From NCBI GenBank assembly GCA_963749115.1, contig CAVVLP010000002.1, positions 496,001-560,000 on the forward strand: a stretch of DNA of 64,000 nucleotides, given 5' to 3'. Of the stretch, positions 55,253 to 64,000 are shown piece after piece. The position numbers and the translations under genes are program-made. The stretch comes from SZUA-36 sp963749115. Its GTDB lineage: Bacteria; Pseudomonadota; Gammaproteobacteria; Xanthomonadales; SZUA-36. Within the stretch, counting starts at the first letter, position 1. The number at the start of each line of letters is the position of its first letter. Under the pieces are notes generated by a model. It worked only from the letters and a program-made list of their open reading frames with translations. It made no database searches and was not told where the DNA came from.

Positions 55253-57827
55253 ATGGCTGAGCTCGCTAAAGAAGTCCTGCAGGTCAACCTCGAAGACGAA
55301 ATGCGCCAGTCCTATATGGACTATGCGATGAGTGTCATCGTGGGTCGCGCTTTACCCGATGTCCGTGATGGCTTGAAACCGGTTCACCGGCGTGTGCTTT
55401 TCGCTATGAGTGTATTGGGTAATGACTGGAATAAAGCCTATAAAAAATCTGCCCGCGTGGTGGGTGATGTCATAGGTAAGTACCACCCGCATGGTGATTC
55501 CGCCGTTTATGACACCATCGTTCGTATGGCGCAACCGTTTGCGATGCGCTACATGCTGGTAGATGGCCAGGGTAACTTTGGTTCGGTGGATGGCGATGCG
55601 GCAGCGGCCATGCGTTATACCGAGGTCCGCATGTCGAGGCTGGCTCATGAATTATTGGCCGATCTCGATAAGGAAACCGTCAATTTCGGTCCAAACTACG
55701 ATGAATCGGAATACGAACCACTGGTTCTGCCAACCCGCGTTCCGGGGTTGCTGATTAATGGTTCTGCCGGTATTGCAGTGGGTATGGCCACCAATATTCC
55801 GCCGCATAATCTGAATGAGGTCATTAGTGCAACCATCGCCCTGATTGAAAATCCGGATCTTGATATCGATGGCATCATGCACCATCTGCCGGGGCCCGAT
55901 TTTCCGACCGCAGGTGTGATAAACGGTGCCCAGGGGATACACGAGGCTTACCATACCGGTCGTGGCCGCATTTACATGCGTGCCGTGACGCATGTTGAAA
56001 CCAACGAAAATAACGGCAAGAACTCATTGATCGTCACCGAGTTGCCTTACCAGGTTAACAAGGCGCGTCTGCTGGAAAAGATTGCCGAACTGGTTAAAGA
56101 CAAAAAACTGGACGGCATCACAGAGTTACGTGATGAGTCCGATAAGGATGGCATGCGTGTTGTTATCGAGTTACGCCGTGGTGAAGTACCCGAAGTCATT
56201 CTGAATAACCTTTACAAGCAAACCGTGATGCAAAACGTGTTTGGCATCAACATGGTTGCGTTGGTCGATGGCCAGCCCAGGCTGCTGAATATAAAGGAAA
56301 TACTTCATGCCTTTATCGGTCACCGCCGGGAAGTGGTCACCCGTCGCACTCTTTTTGATCTGCGCAAAGCACGAAATCGTGCCCATGTACTCGAAGGTCT
56401 GACGGTTGCGCTTGCCAATCTCGATGAATTGATCGAGATGATCAAGACCTCTCCATCCCCGGCAGAAGCCAAGGAACGCCTGTTAGCCAAAATCTGGGAT
56501 CCAGGGTTGGTGCGTGCCATGTTGGGGCAGGGTGGGGCTGAAACTTCACGACCTGAAAACCTTGACCCTGAATTCGGTCTGCAGGAAACCGGCTACCAGT
56601 TGTCACCAAAACAAGCCCAGGAAATTCTCAATATGCGTCTGCACAGGCTGACCGGGCTTGAGCAGGAGAAACTGACAAGGGAATACGAGGAAATTCTTGA
56701 TATTGTGAGGGCCTTGCTCGAAATTCTCTCCGATCCCGGGGCGTCTGATGACGGTCATCCGCGAAGAGTTGGAAGAGATACTCGAAAAGTATGGTGATCA
56801 ACGGCGTACCGTCATCCTTGAAAAGAAGCTTGATCTCAGTCTTGAAGACCTGATCACCGAGGAGGATGTGGTGGTCACCATATCCCACGAGGGTTATGCG
56901 AAGTCCCAGCAGCTTGACCGTTACCAGGCACAACGCCGGGGCGGTAAAGGCAAGTCGGCCACCAAGGTCAAGGAAGAGGACTTTATCGACGAGTTATTTG
57001 TTGCCAATACACATGATACGCTCTTGTGTTTCACTTCCCGTGGAAAAATTTACTGGCTCAAGGTTTACGAACTACCCCAGGCCAGCCATGTCAGTCGCGG
57101 CAAGCCGATTGTCAATTTATTGCCATTGGAGAAGGACGAACGCGTCAACGCTGTGCTGCCGGTGCGTGAATATTCCGAAGACCTTTTTGTGTTCTTTGCG
57201 ACCCGTAACGGTATCGTCAAGAAAACCCCATTGAAGGCCTACAGCAATCAGCGCGCCAATGGAATCTGGGCAATCAACCTGGACGAGGATGATGAGTTGG
57301 TTAATGTTGAAATCGCCCGGGGTGACAGCGAGGTGATGCTTTTCTCCAGTTCCGGAAAGTGCATCCGGTTTGCAGAAAAGAATGTCAGCTCTGTCGGACG
57401 CACCGCCAGGGGCGTTATCGGAATCCGCCTGAAAAAGGATCAGCAGGTCGTCTCAATGCTGGTGCTGGGCGAGGGTGATATCCTGACCGTTACCGAACGG
57501 GGATATGGTAAACGCACAAGACCGGAAGAACACTCTTGCCAGGGCAGGGGTGGGCAGGGCGTCATTGGCATCCAGACATCTCCGCGTAATGGACGTCTGA
57601 TTTCGGCTTTGCAGGTTACGGATGAAGACGACATTATGCTGATCTCTGATTGTGGAACCCTGGTGCGGACACATGCCAGTGAGATATCCACTTTGGGTCG
57701 GAATACCCAGGGCGTCACGCTGATTCGTCTCAGGGAGGACGAGAACCTGGTTGGTCTGGCCAGGATTCAGGCCGAAGACGAAGCAGAAGACAGCGAAGAA
57801 GGCGAAGAAAGCGAAACAGTGGAATAA
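55253..57827 (+). CDS. gyrA: DNA gyrase subunit A (one frameshift)
   Basis: Type II topoisomerase breakage-reunion subunit of about 858 residues. Catalytic Tyr122 is in AMRYTEVR, and the quinolone region HPHGDSAVYDT has wild-type Ser83 and Asp87. The GyrA box QRRGGKG and the C-terminal DNA-wrapping blades (VIGIRLKKDQQVVSML, GVTLIRLREDENLVGLA) plus an acidic tail separate it from ParC. The frame breaks at GATCCCGGGGCG (about 56738): with one G fewer it reads DPGRLMTVIREELEEI. An essential gene cut at a G-run suggests a sequencing error. Confidence 0.95.
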
Positions 57828-57836
57828 AACAGGATG

Positions 57837-57863
57837 GATGAGTCCGCTATCGGCGGACTCATC
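57837..57863 (+). terminator. Hairpin after gyrA, probable terminator
   Basis: An 11-bp stem GATGAGTCCGC / GCGGACTCATC with a 5-nt loop. Only two T residues follow, so termination strength is uncertain. Confidence 0.6.
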
Positions 57864-57886
57864 TTCCCGGCTCTGGAATAAAGCGG

Positions 57887-58070
57887 TTATTTCTTGTCGG
57901 TAGAAATTCCCAGTAACTGATACGGGGGACACCAGCGTAAAGCAGCCGGTCAGTAATGGTACGATACCGATCGCACCCCACCAGGATTGATAATATAAAC
58001 CGGCGGCAATTATAGCCACACCGGCGACCAAACGAATCGTGCGGTCTGTTTTTCCAATATTACATTGCAT
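57887..58070 (-). CDS. DUF2892 (YgaP-type transmembrane) protein, frameshifted
   Basis: About 61 residues. NIGKTDRTIRLVAGVAIIAAG is the DUF2892 signature, with two membrane helices in all. The frame breaks after LLTGCFT (about 57937); one frame over, RWCPPYQLLGISTDKK completes the expected C-P-x-Y-x-L-x-G ending and reaches TAA. It follows the peroxiredoxin gene by 12 nt on the same strand. Relatives occur alone or fused to rhodanese domains and may relate to sulfur or redox stress. Confidence 0.75.
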
Positions 58071-58082
58071 AACATTCTCCTG

Positions 58083-58563
58083 TCATAGTGCGGCCAAAAC
58101 CGATTCAGCAGAACTTACCCGGAATTCGCCGGGTGCTTCGACCATCAAATGTGTGACAATCCCGTCGTCGGCCACCAGCGCAAAGCGTTGTGAACGCAGA
58201 CCCATTCCAAATGCGCTTGCATCCTGTTCCAGTCCAAGCGCCATGCTGAATTCACCGTTGCCGTCCGCGAGCATATCGATGCCGGTGGCATTGGCACTTT
58301 TGCCCCAGGCGTGCATCACAAACACATCATTTACCGCCATACAGCCGATGGCATCTATGCCCTTGCGCTTGAGATTCATCGGCAAGTTCAACAAAACCGG
58401 GGAGGTGGTAAGCCGAACAGGTCGGTGTAAATGCACCGGGTACTGAAAACAAAACCACCTTGCGGCCAGCGAAGTACTGGGTTGAAGGCAATGCCCGCGG
58501 ACCGTTTTCCGCCATTTCTGTTAACACCGCCGATGGAATACTGTCTCCGATCTGGATAGTCAT
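58083..58563 (-). CDS. Peroxiredoxin, Prx5-like (frameshifted)
   Basis: About 160 residues from ATG 58563, preceded by AAGGAG at ideal spacing. The peroxidatic Cys is in VPGAFTPTCSAYHLPGF. The frame shifts near 58385, after LPGFVELADES, and resumes as NLKRKGIDAIGCMAVNDVFV with the conserved Arg in GLRSQRFALV. It is the second Prx5-type enzyme of the window. It is placed between a PilH-like response regulator and DUF2892 in a leftward run. Confidence 0.88.
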
Positions 58564-58589
58564 GATCAGGCTCCTTGAGGTTTTAATGG

Positions 58590-58955
58590 TCAGGCGGCGA
58601 TGGCGTCTGATATGGCGTTCAATAATTTTTCGGGGTTCACGGGTTTGGTGACGTAGGCAGATGCACCCTGGCGCATACCCCAAATGCGATCAGCTTCGCC
58701 ATCCTTGGTGCTCACGAATATTACGGGAATCCTGCAGGTGACCAGGTCTTTTGATAGCTTCCGGGTTGCCTGAAAGCCACTCATACCGGGCATCACCACA
58801 TCCATAAGAATAACATCAGGTATTTCCTGGCGTGCAACTAGAAGGGCCTCGTTGCCACTTTCTGCGCTGATAGTCTGGTGGCCCCAATTCTCGACCAGGG
58901 TTTTCAGGGAAAAAACTTGGGCGGGAGAGTCATCTACTATTAATACTTTTGCCAT
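58590..58955 (-). CDS. Single-domain response regulator, PilH-like
   Basis: A 121-residue receiver domain from ATG 58955; the open frame upstream is not conserved. It has DDS near the N-terminus (VLIVDDSPAQ), the phospho-acceptor Asp in PDVILMDVVMPGMSGFQATR, Ser/Thr in IFVSTKD and Lys in YVTKPV. The MPGMSGFQATRKL and DRIWGMRQGASAYVTKPV stretches resemble PilH/PilG of twitching-motility chemosensory systems. No other pil genes are adjacent, so the assignment is tentative. Confidence 0.85.
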   Translation of the reverse strand: MAKVLIVDDSPAQVFSLKTLVENWGHQTISAESGNEALLVARQEIPDVILMDVVMPGMSGFQATRKLSKDLVTCRIPVIFVSTKDGEADRIWGMRQGASAYVTKPVNPEKLLNAISDAIAA

Positions 58956-59049
58956 TGATGTCCATCCATGTTGATTGCTCCACTCCTGCTCGGAATTATG
59001 CACCAAAAGAAGGTAAAAAAGCAGCAATCATTATCAGTGCCTGAAAAAT

Positions 59050-60051
59050 CTATTGAAGTTTGACCACCGTGCGACCCAGCGCGTTACCCTTCATCAGCAG
59101 ATCGAAGGCCTCACCCAGGTCATCCAGATGGACCTCGTTGTTGACAATTGTATCGAAGTGTCGTGGTCGCCACTCGTTCGCCAGACGGTCCCAGAGAATT
59201 TTTCGAATGTCGTAAGGTGTATTAACGGAACTGATACCAATCAGGCTAACCCCGCGTAAAATCAGGGGCAGGTTGGTGGTATTTAAACCAACTCCGCCGG
59301 CCATTCCGCAGACCGCGATATTACCCCAAAGGTCTATGACCCGGCTGATACCTGCCAGCATGTCACCGCCGACACTGTCAATACAGCCTGCCCAGCGCAC
59401 TGATTCCAATGGTTTCTGGCCCCAATGCAGGTCATGTCGGGAAATACACTGCCGTGCGCCCAACTCTTCAAGGTAATCAAACTGTTCCACCTTGCCGGTG
59501 ATGGCATGCACTTCATATCCGACGCGAGTCAGTATATCGATGGCGAAACTTCCAACCCCGCCACTTGCCCCGGTTATAACGACCGGCCCGGCCTCCGGTG
59601 TCTGGCCAAGCGCTTCCATTCGATACAGTGATATCGCTGCGGTGAAACCGGCGGTGCCGATACCCATAGCTTCGCGCGTTGATAACCCGGCGGGTAGAGG
59701 AATCACGCTGTTGCTATCGAGACGCAAATACTGGCTGTAGCCACCGTCGCGTGTTTCTGACAGGTTGCAACCGGTAACCAGCACTTTGTCACCCGGTGCG
59801 AACCTCTCGCTTTCTGAAGAAACTATTTCACCGGCGACATCAATCCCACCTGCAAGTGGGTATTTCTTAAGAATTTTACCCTTGCCGGTCGCGGCCAGGG
59901 CATCCTTGTAATTAATTCCGGACCATTCCCCGCGAATAACAACATCACCTTCGCTGAGGTCGTTGATACCGATGCTTTCAATACCGGAACGATAACCCTC
60001 GGCATCGTTATGAATACGAAAGGCTTTAAATTTTTCCGGGATTGTTGTCAT
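59050..60051 (-). CDS. acuI: AcuI/YhdH-type acrylyl-CoA reductase (MDR family)
   Basis: A 333-residue zinc-independent medium-chain reductase. WSGINYKDALAATGKGKI and YPLAGGIDVAGEI are typical of the YhdH/AcuI group, which reduces acrylyl-CoA to propionyl-CoA with NADPH. The cofactor motif is VITGASGGVGSFA. In marine bacteria this enzyme detoxifies acrylyl-CoA from DMSP breakdown; no other DMSP genes are seen here. It follows lpdA by 23 nt. Confidence 0.85.
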   Translation of the reverse strand: MTTIPEKFKAFRIHNDAEGYRSGIESIGINDLSEGDVVIRGEWSGINYKDALAATGKGKILKKYPLAGGIDVAGEIVSSESERFAPGDKVLVTGCNLSETRDGGYSQYLRLDSNSVIPLPAGLSTREAMGIGTAGFTAAISLYRMEALGQTPEAGPVVITGASGGVGSFAIDILTRVGYEVHAITGKVEQFDYLEELGARQCISRHDLHWGQKPLESVRWAGCIDSVGGDMLAGISRVIDLWGNIAVCGMAGGVGLNTTNLPLILRGVSLIGISSVNTPYDIRKILWDRLANEWRPRHFDTIVNNEVHLDDLGEAFDLLMKGNALGRTVVKLQ

Positions 60052-60074
60052 TGGTTCTTTACCTTTTCTTGAGT

Positions 60075-61502
60075 TTAGTTACCACGGTGTATTGCTCGTT
60101 TATCGACATGCAAAGCTGCTTCGTGGACAGCTTCTGAAAGAGTCGGGTGGGCGTGGACAATACGTGCCAGGTCCTCACTGGCTCCATGGAATTCCATGGT
60201 TACCACACATTCGGCAATCAGTTCCGATGCACCCGGGCCTATGATGTGTACACCGAGGATTTCGTCAGTTGTTTCATCTGCGAGCATTTTGACCATTCCG
60301 GCTGCATCACCCATGGCCAGACCGCGACCGGTTGCCGCAAACGGGAATGATCCACTACGGTAAGCTATTCCTTCTTCTTTTAGTTGTTGTTCAGTTTTTC
60401 CAACCCAGGCGATTTCAGGATCTGTATAAATAACCCATGGAATGGTATCAAAGTGGATATGTGCCGACTTTCCGGCAATCAATTCGGCAACGGCAATGCC
60501 TTCCTCCGATGCCTTGTGGGCCAGCATCGGACCGCGTACACAATCCCCTACAGCCCAGACACCGGGTACATTGGTTTGTGACTGGTCATTGACAGCAATC
60601 TGTCCGTGTTCAGTCAGCAAAACACCACTATCATCAGCCAACAGGCCTTCGGTATAAGGTTTACGGCCGACTGCGACCAGTAAACGGTCAAAGCTGATTT
60701 CGCTTTCACCCTTATTGTCTTCGAGCTTCACCTTGACTTCGCCGTCGGCGATTGTGGCTGACTTGACCAGTGTGCCAAGACGGATATCCAGCCCCTGTTG
60801 TTTGAACAAACGAGCTGCTTGTTTGGAAATATCCTGATCCGCGGCGGGCAGGAATGACGGAAGTGCTTCAAGCAGCGTCACCTGTGAACCAAGACGCTGC
60901 CAAACCGAACCCAACTCAAGTCCAATGACGCCGGCACCGATAACACCGAGCCGCGCGGGAACCTCTGTCAGATCCAGCGCACCCTCATTATCGATGATGT
61001 ATTGATTGTCATATGTCACATTGGGAATGGCTATCGGTACTGAACCGGCGGCCAGGATGATGTTTTGCGCTTCGAGTATGATTTTCTCAGTGGATGCATG
61101 GGGGGTAAACTCGACCTGGCGGTTGGCCAGTAAGCGGCCGCGACCATGAAACTGTTTTACCTTGTTGGCCTTGAATAGCTGAGCAACCCCACCGGTCAAT
61201 TTTTTCACCACGGCGTCCTTGCGGGATATCATGGTATTGATGTCGATGCTGGCATCGGAGACACTGATACCGTGTGCCGCGTAATCATGTTGCAAATGAT
61301 GAAAGTGCTTGGAACTGTCAAGCAGGGCTTTGGATGGGATACAACCGACATTCAGACAGGTTCCACCCAATGCCGCCTTTCCATCTTTTCCGGTATTCAT
61401 GTCAATACAGGCGGTATTCAGGCCAAGTTGTGCCGCCCTGATTGCAGCCACGTAACCGCCGGGACCACCACCAATTACAATTACATCAAATTTTTCAGTC
61501 AT
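60075..61502 (-). CDS. lpdA: Dihydrolipoyl dehydrogenase (E3)
   Basis: A 475-residue flavoprotein reoxidising lipoamide in 2-oxoacid dehydrogenase complexes. FAD motif GGGPGGYVAAI (12-22), redox disulfide GGTCLNVGCIPSK, NAD motif GAGVIGLELGSVW, VWAVGDCVRGPMLAHKA and the C-terminal active-site HAHPTLSE are all present. It sits 22 nt after sucB and serves the 2-oxoglutarate dehydrogenase complex. Confidence 0.96.
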   Translation of the reverse strand: MTEKFDVIVIGGGPGGYVAAIRAAQLGLNTACIDMNTGKDGKAALGGTCLNVGCIPSKALLDSSKHFHHLQHDYAAHGISVSDASIDINTMISRKDAVVKKLTGGVAQLFKANKVKQFHGRGRLLANRQVEFTPHASTEKIILEAQNIILAAGSVPIAIPNVTYDNQYIIDNEGALDLTEVPARLGVIGAGVIGLELGSVWQRLGSQVTLLEALPSFLPAADQDISKQAARLFKQQGLDIRLGTLVKSATIADGEVKVKLEDNKGESEISFDRLLVAVGRKPYTEGLLADDSGVLLTEHGQIAVNDQSQTNVPGVWAVGDCVRGPMLAHKASEEGIAVAELIAGKSAHIHFDTIPWVIYTDPEIAWVGKTEQQLKEEGIAYRSGSFPFAATGRGLAMGDAAGMVKMLADETTDEILGVHIIGPGASELIAECVVTMEFHGASEDLARIVHAHPTLSEAVHEAALHVDKRAIHRGN

Positions 61503-61524
61503 TTCAGAATGTTCCGAATAAGGG

Positions 61525-62685
61525 TTACAGATTCAACAGCAGGCGTGCCGGGTCTTCAAGAGCGTCTTTAATTGCAACAAGAAATAGCACGGCATCCTTG
61601 CCATCGATGATGCGATGGTCGTAGCTTAAGGCGATATACATCATCGGCCTTACCACGATTTCACCCTGCTCAACGACGGCGCGTTCCTTGATGGTATGCA
61701 TACCGAGAATCGCACTTTGTGGCGGATTCAACAGGGGAGTGGAGAGCAGGGAACCAAAGGTACCACCGTTGGTGATGGAAAACGTTCCACCTTGCAGGTC
61801 TTCCAGTGTAATTGAACCATCGCGGGCCCTGCTTGCGAACTCCCTGATGCTGAGTTCGGCCTCGGCCAGGGTCATCTGCTCGGCATTTCTCAGTATTGGC
61901 ACCATCAGACCACGCTCGGTTGATACCGCAATACCGATGTCCTGATAACCGTGGTAAACGATTTCGTCACCTTCGAGCGATGCATTGACTATGGGATATT
62001 TGCGAAGTGCAGCACAGACGGCCTTCACAAAAAATGACATCAGGCCCAGCTTGACGCCATGTTCCTTTTCAAAAGTCTCTTTGTATTTCTTGCGTATATC
62101 CATGACAGCTTTCAAATCCACCTCGTTAAATGAGGTCAGAATGGCTGCCGTGTTTTGCGCCTGTTTCATCCGTTCAGCAATGGTTGAGCGTAAACGCGTC
62201 ATCCTGACGCGTTCTTCAGGCCGTTCACCGGTTGGCTTGGCACTGCTTGTGTGCTTAATGAGATCGCCCTTGGTGATGCGTCCGCCACGTCCGGTGCCGG
62301 CAACGCTGCTGATGTCGGTTTTTTCTTCCTCGGCCAAGCGTCTTGCGGCGGGACTCAGTTTTGCAGTATCGCCAACGGGCGCTGCAACAGCTTCAGCCAC
62401 TTCTGCTTGCGGTGCATCCTGAACGGGTTCTGCCGCTGCCTCAACAACGCCTTCTTCAATGATTCCGAGCAATTCATCACTGGTCACGGTTTCGCCGGTA
62501 TCACGAAGGATTTTGCTGATGACACCATCAACCGGAGAGGGTACTTCCAGTACGACTTTATCGGTCTCAAGGTCAACCAGGTTTTCATCCCGGCGAATAC
62601 TGTCACCGGGCTTCTTATGCCATAGGGCAACCGTCGCATCGGCGACGGACTCTGGCAAAATCGGTACTTTGATTTCTGTGCTCAT
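61525..62685 (-). CDS. sucB: Dihydrolipoyllysine succinyltransferase, E2 of 2-oxoglutarate dehydrogenase
   Basis: A 386-residue core enzyme. The lipoyl domain has Lys43 in DLETDKVVLEVPSP, followed by an Ala/Pro/Glu-rich linker. A peripheral subunit-binding domain lies at about 113-150 (LSPAARRLAEEE, GRGGRITKGDL). The catalytic domain ends in LSYDHRIIDGKDAVLFL with the active-site His and Asp. The length is slightly shorter than E. coli SucB (405). It lies 27 nt after sucA. Confidence 0.96.
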   Translation of the reverse strand: MSTEIKVPILPESVADATVALWHKKPGDSIRRDENLVDLETDKVVLEVPSPVDGVISKILRDTGETVTSDELLGIIEEGVVEAAAEPVQDAPQAEVAEAVAAPVGDTAKLSPAARRLAEEEKTDISSVAGTGRGGRITKGDLIKHTSSAKPTGERPEERVRMTRLRSTIAERMKQAQNTAAILTSFNEVDLKAVMDIRKKYKETFEKEHGVKLGLMSFFVKAVCAALRKYPIVNASLEGDEIVYHGYQDIGIAVSTERGLMVPILRNAEQMTLAEAELSIREFASRARDGSITLEDLQGGTFSITNGGTFGSLLSTPLLNPPQSAILGMHTIKERAVVEQGEIVVRPMMYIALSYDHRIIDGKDAVLFLVAIKDALEDPARLLLNL

Positions 62686-62712
62686 GGTTTTCCTCTGTTC
62701 TAATTCAATGCT

Positions 62713-64000
62713 TCAGTATTTCTGTCCGGCACCGAGGGTGATGGCTTCTTCGACCAGTTTTTTCTGTTCTTCAATATGCACTGAATAATAGCCCACCGCC
62801 GGTGATGCCGAACTTGGCCGGCCGGCGTAATACAGGGCCTGTCCCTCGTGCATATCGGCACGAAGGTTATGCATGGTCTGATACCACGCACCCTGGTTTC
62901 TGGGCTCTTCCTGACACCAGGCAATTTCGCAACCGGCGAGGGTAGCTGTTAAATATATAGGATAGTTCCTGATGCGGAATCGGGTACAACTGTTCGACCC
63001 GTACCACCGCAATATCCTTTTGTGATGTTTCAGCCAGGGCATCCATCAGGTCGTAATAGACCTTGCCAGAGCACAGCACCACGCGTTTGACCTGCTGTCT
63101 TATCGTCGATCCGGTCATCATCTATGACCAACTGAAAACCACCGCTCGTCAAATCATCCAGCGTGGATGTAGACGCCTTGTTTCTGAGCAGGCTCTTGGG
63201 TGTCATGACGATCAGTGGTTTACGTGTCGACATCACTATCTGCCGGCGGATCATGTGGAACATCTGTGCAGGTGTTGTTGGAACACAAACCTGGATATTA
63301 TCGTTGGAGCATAATTGCATGAAGCGTTCCAGCCGGGCGCTCGAATGTTCCGGACCCTGGCCTTCATAACCATGGGGCAGAAACAGCACGAGACCGCATA
63401 AACGCCCCCATTTGGCTTCACCGGAACTCAGGAACTGATCAATGACAACCTGCGCACCATTGACGAAATCACCAAATTGTGCTTCCCATATGACCAGGGT
63501 TTCAGGTGCGGCGGTTGCATAACCATATTCAAAACCAAGCACGGCCTCTTCGGATAACAATGAGTCAATGATAGTGACATCAACCTGAGGGTTGATTTCC
63601 GTCAATGGCGTGTAATGGGAACCATCAACCTGGTTATGTAAAACAGCATGCCGGTGGAAGAAAGTGCCACGACCGGAATCCTGACCAACCAGGCGCAGAC
63701 CGGTGCCGGTTCTGATCAGGCTGGCATAAGCAAGCGGTTTCACAAAAACCCCAGTCCAGACGTAATTTTCCGCGAGCCATTTTCCGCCGGTCATCGATGA
63801 TTTTCTTGACCCGTGGGTGCAGGATGAAACCTTCCGGTAGCTGCTGTCATCTTTTCAGCCAGGCGTTTGATCTCGTCAATATCAACACCGGTTTCAATAC
63901 CGCTACCGGCATAACCTAAGCCATGATCAAAATTCTGCCATTTGGCCGCATGTTTGTTGGTGCGCGGATGTGACTCCACATCAGCCACCTGTTCGCCGTC
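62713..64000 (-). CDS. sucA: 2-oxoglutarate dehydrogenase E1, C-terminal part (several frameshifts; runs off right edge)
   Basis: The C-terminal 420 or so residues of the thiamine-dependent E1, which decarboxylates 2-oxoglutarate. Recognisable pieces in successive frames are SHPRTNKHAAKWQN, GFILHPRVKKIIDDR, GLRLVGQDSGRGTFFHRHAV, TLVIWEAQFGDFVNGAQVVI, LCGLVLFLPHGYEGQGPEHS, RVVLCSGKVYYDLMDAL and WCQEEPRNQGAWYQ. The frame changes near 63840, 63790, 63745, 63110 and 62950. The protein continues past the window. As the enzyme is normally essential for aerobic growth on acids, sequence error is the likeliest cause. Confidence 0.92.

Noticed and set aside
55253..57827. ParC (topoisomerase IV) instead of GyrA
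   Set aside because: The GyrA box QRRGGKG, full-length C-terminal blades and acidic tail are those of GyrA.

Overview
The window looks like chromosome of a free-living, aerobic, probably marine gammaproteobacterium. The basis is the ppi-lpxH pair, the ybbA/ybbP operon divergent from tesA, a GyrA with gamma-type landmarks (Ser83, Asp87, Tyr122), the sucA-sucB-lpdA TCA operon, msrPQ, a TfpZ-type pilin accessory protein and a TonB-dependent receptor. This placement is inference; there is no rRNA gene and I recognised no tRNA. GC content is moderate and coding density high. Many genes carry single-base frameshifts (about two dozen), including gyrA and sucA, some of them at short homopolymers. I read most as sequencing or assembly errors and annotate those genes as single disrupted CDSs.

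Layout. 1-4.6 kb: pirin-like gene entering from the left, then a nucleotide-transporter-like protein, a Tat-exported aldo/keto reductase and an M14 peptidase. 4.7-8.4 kb: OmpA-like lipoprotein, a propeller-like protein and two sulfotransferases, followed by two long inverted-repeat elements. 8.9-18.7 kb: MATE exporter, msrPQ, DUF885 peptidase, a TfpZ pair, an SDR, a sulfur amino-acid PLP enzyme with a divergent Lrp regulator, and an outer-membrane transporter-like protein. 18.7-20.3 kb: gene-poor, with a small membrane protein, a 19-copy 23-bp tandem array and a decayed VOC gene. 20.3-22.6 kb: deoxynucleoside kinase and a PLP decarboxylase.

22.7-27.5 kb is the most unusual part. An RsbU-type phosphatase, RsbW-type kinase, STAS protein, ECF sigma factor and membrane anti-sigma factor lie in a row. 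They lead into a membrane-anchored protein made of about 36 copies of a nine-residue repeat (SDSFRTAMA-like). The gene order suggests a partner-switching cascade joined to an ECF/anti-sigma pair, with the repeat protein as a possible output. A large secreted gluzincin-propeller-barrel protein and a PrsW protease follow.

30.9-54.9 kb is mostly housekeeping and accessory metabolism: peroxiredoxin, adenosine deaminase, PhyH dioxygenase, dienelactone hydrolase, TonB receptor, ybbAP/tesA, an exported methyltransferase-like protein, acyltransferase, ferredoxin-NADP reductase, ung, a SulP transporter with STAS and cyclic-nucleotide domains, icd, a DUF455 protein, lpxH and a cyclophilin. 55-64 kb: gyrA, then a leftward run sucA-sucB-lpdA-acuI-pilH-like-prx-DUF2892, with sucA leaving the right edge.
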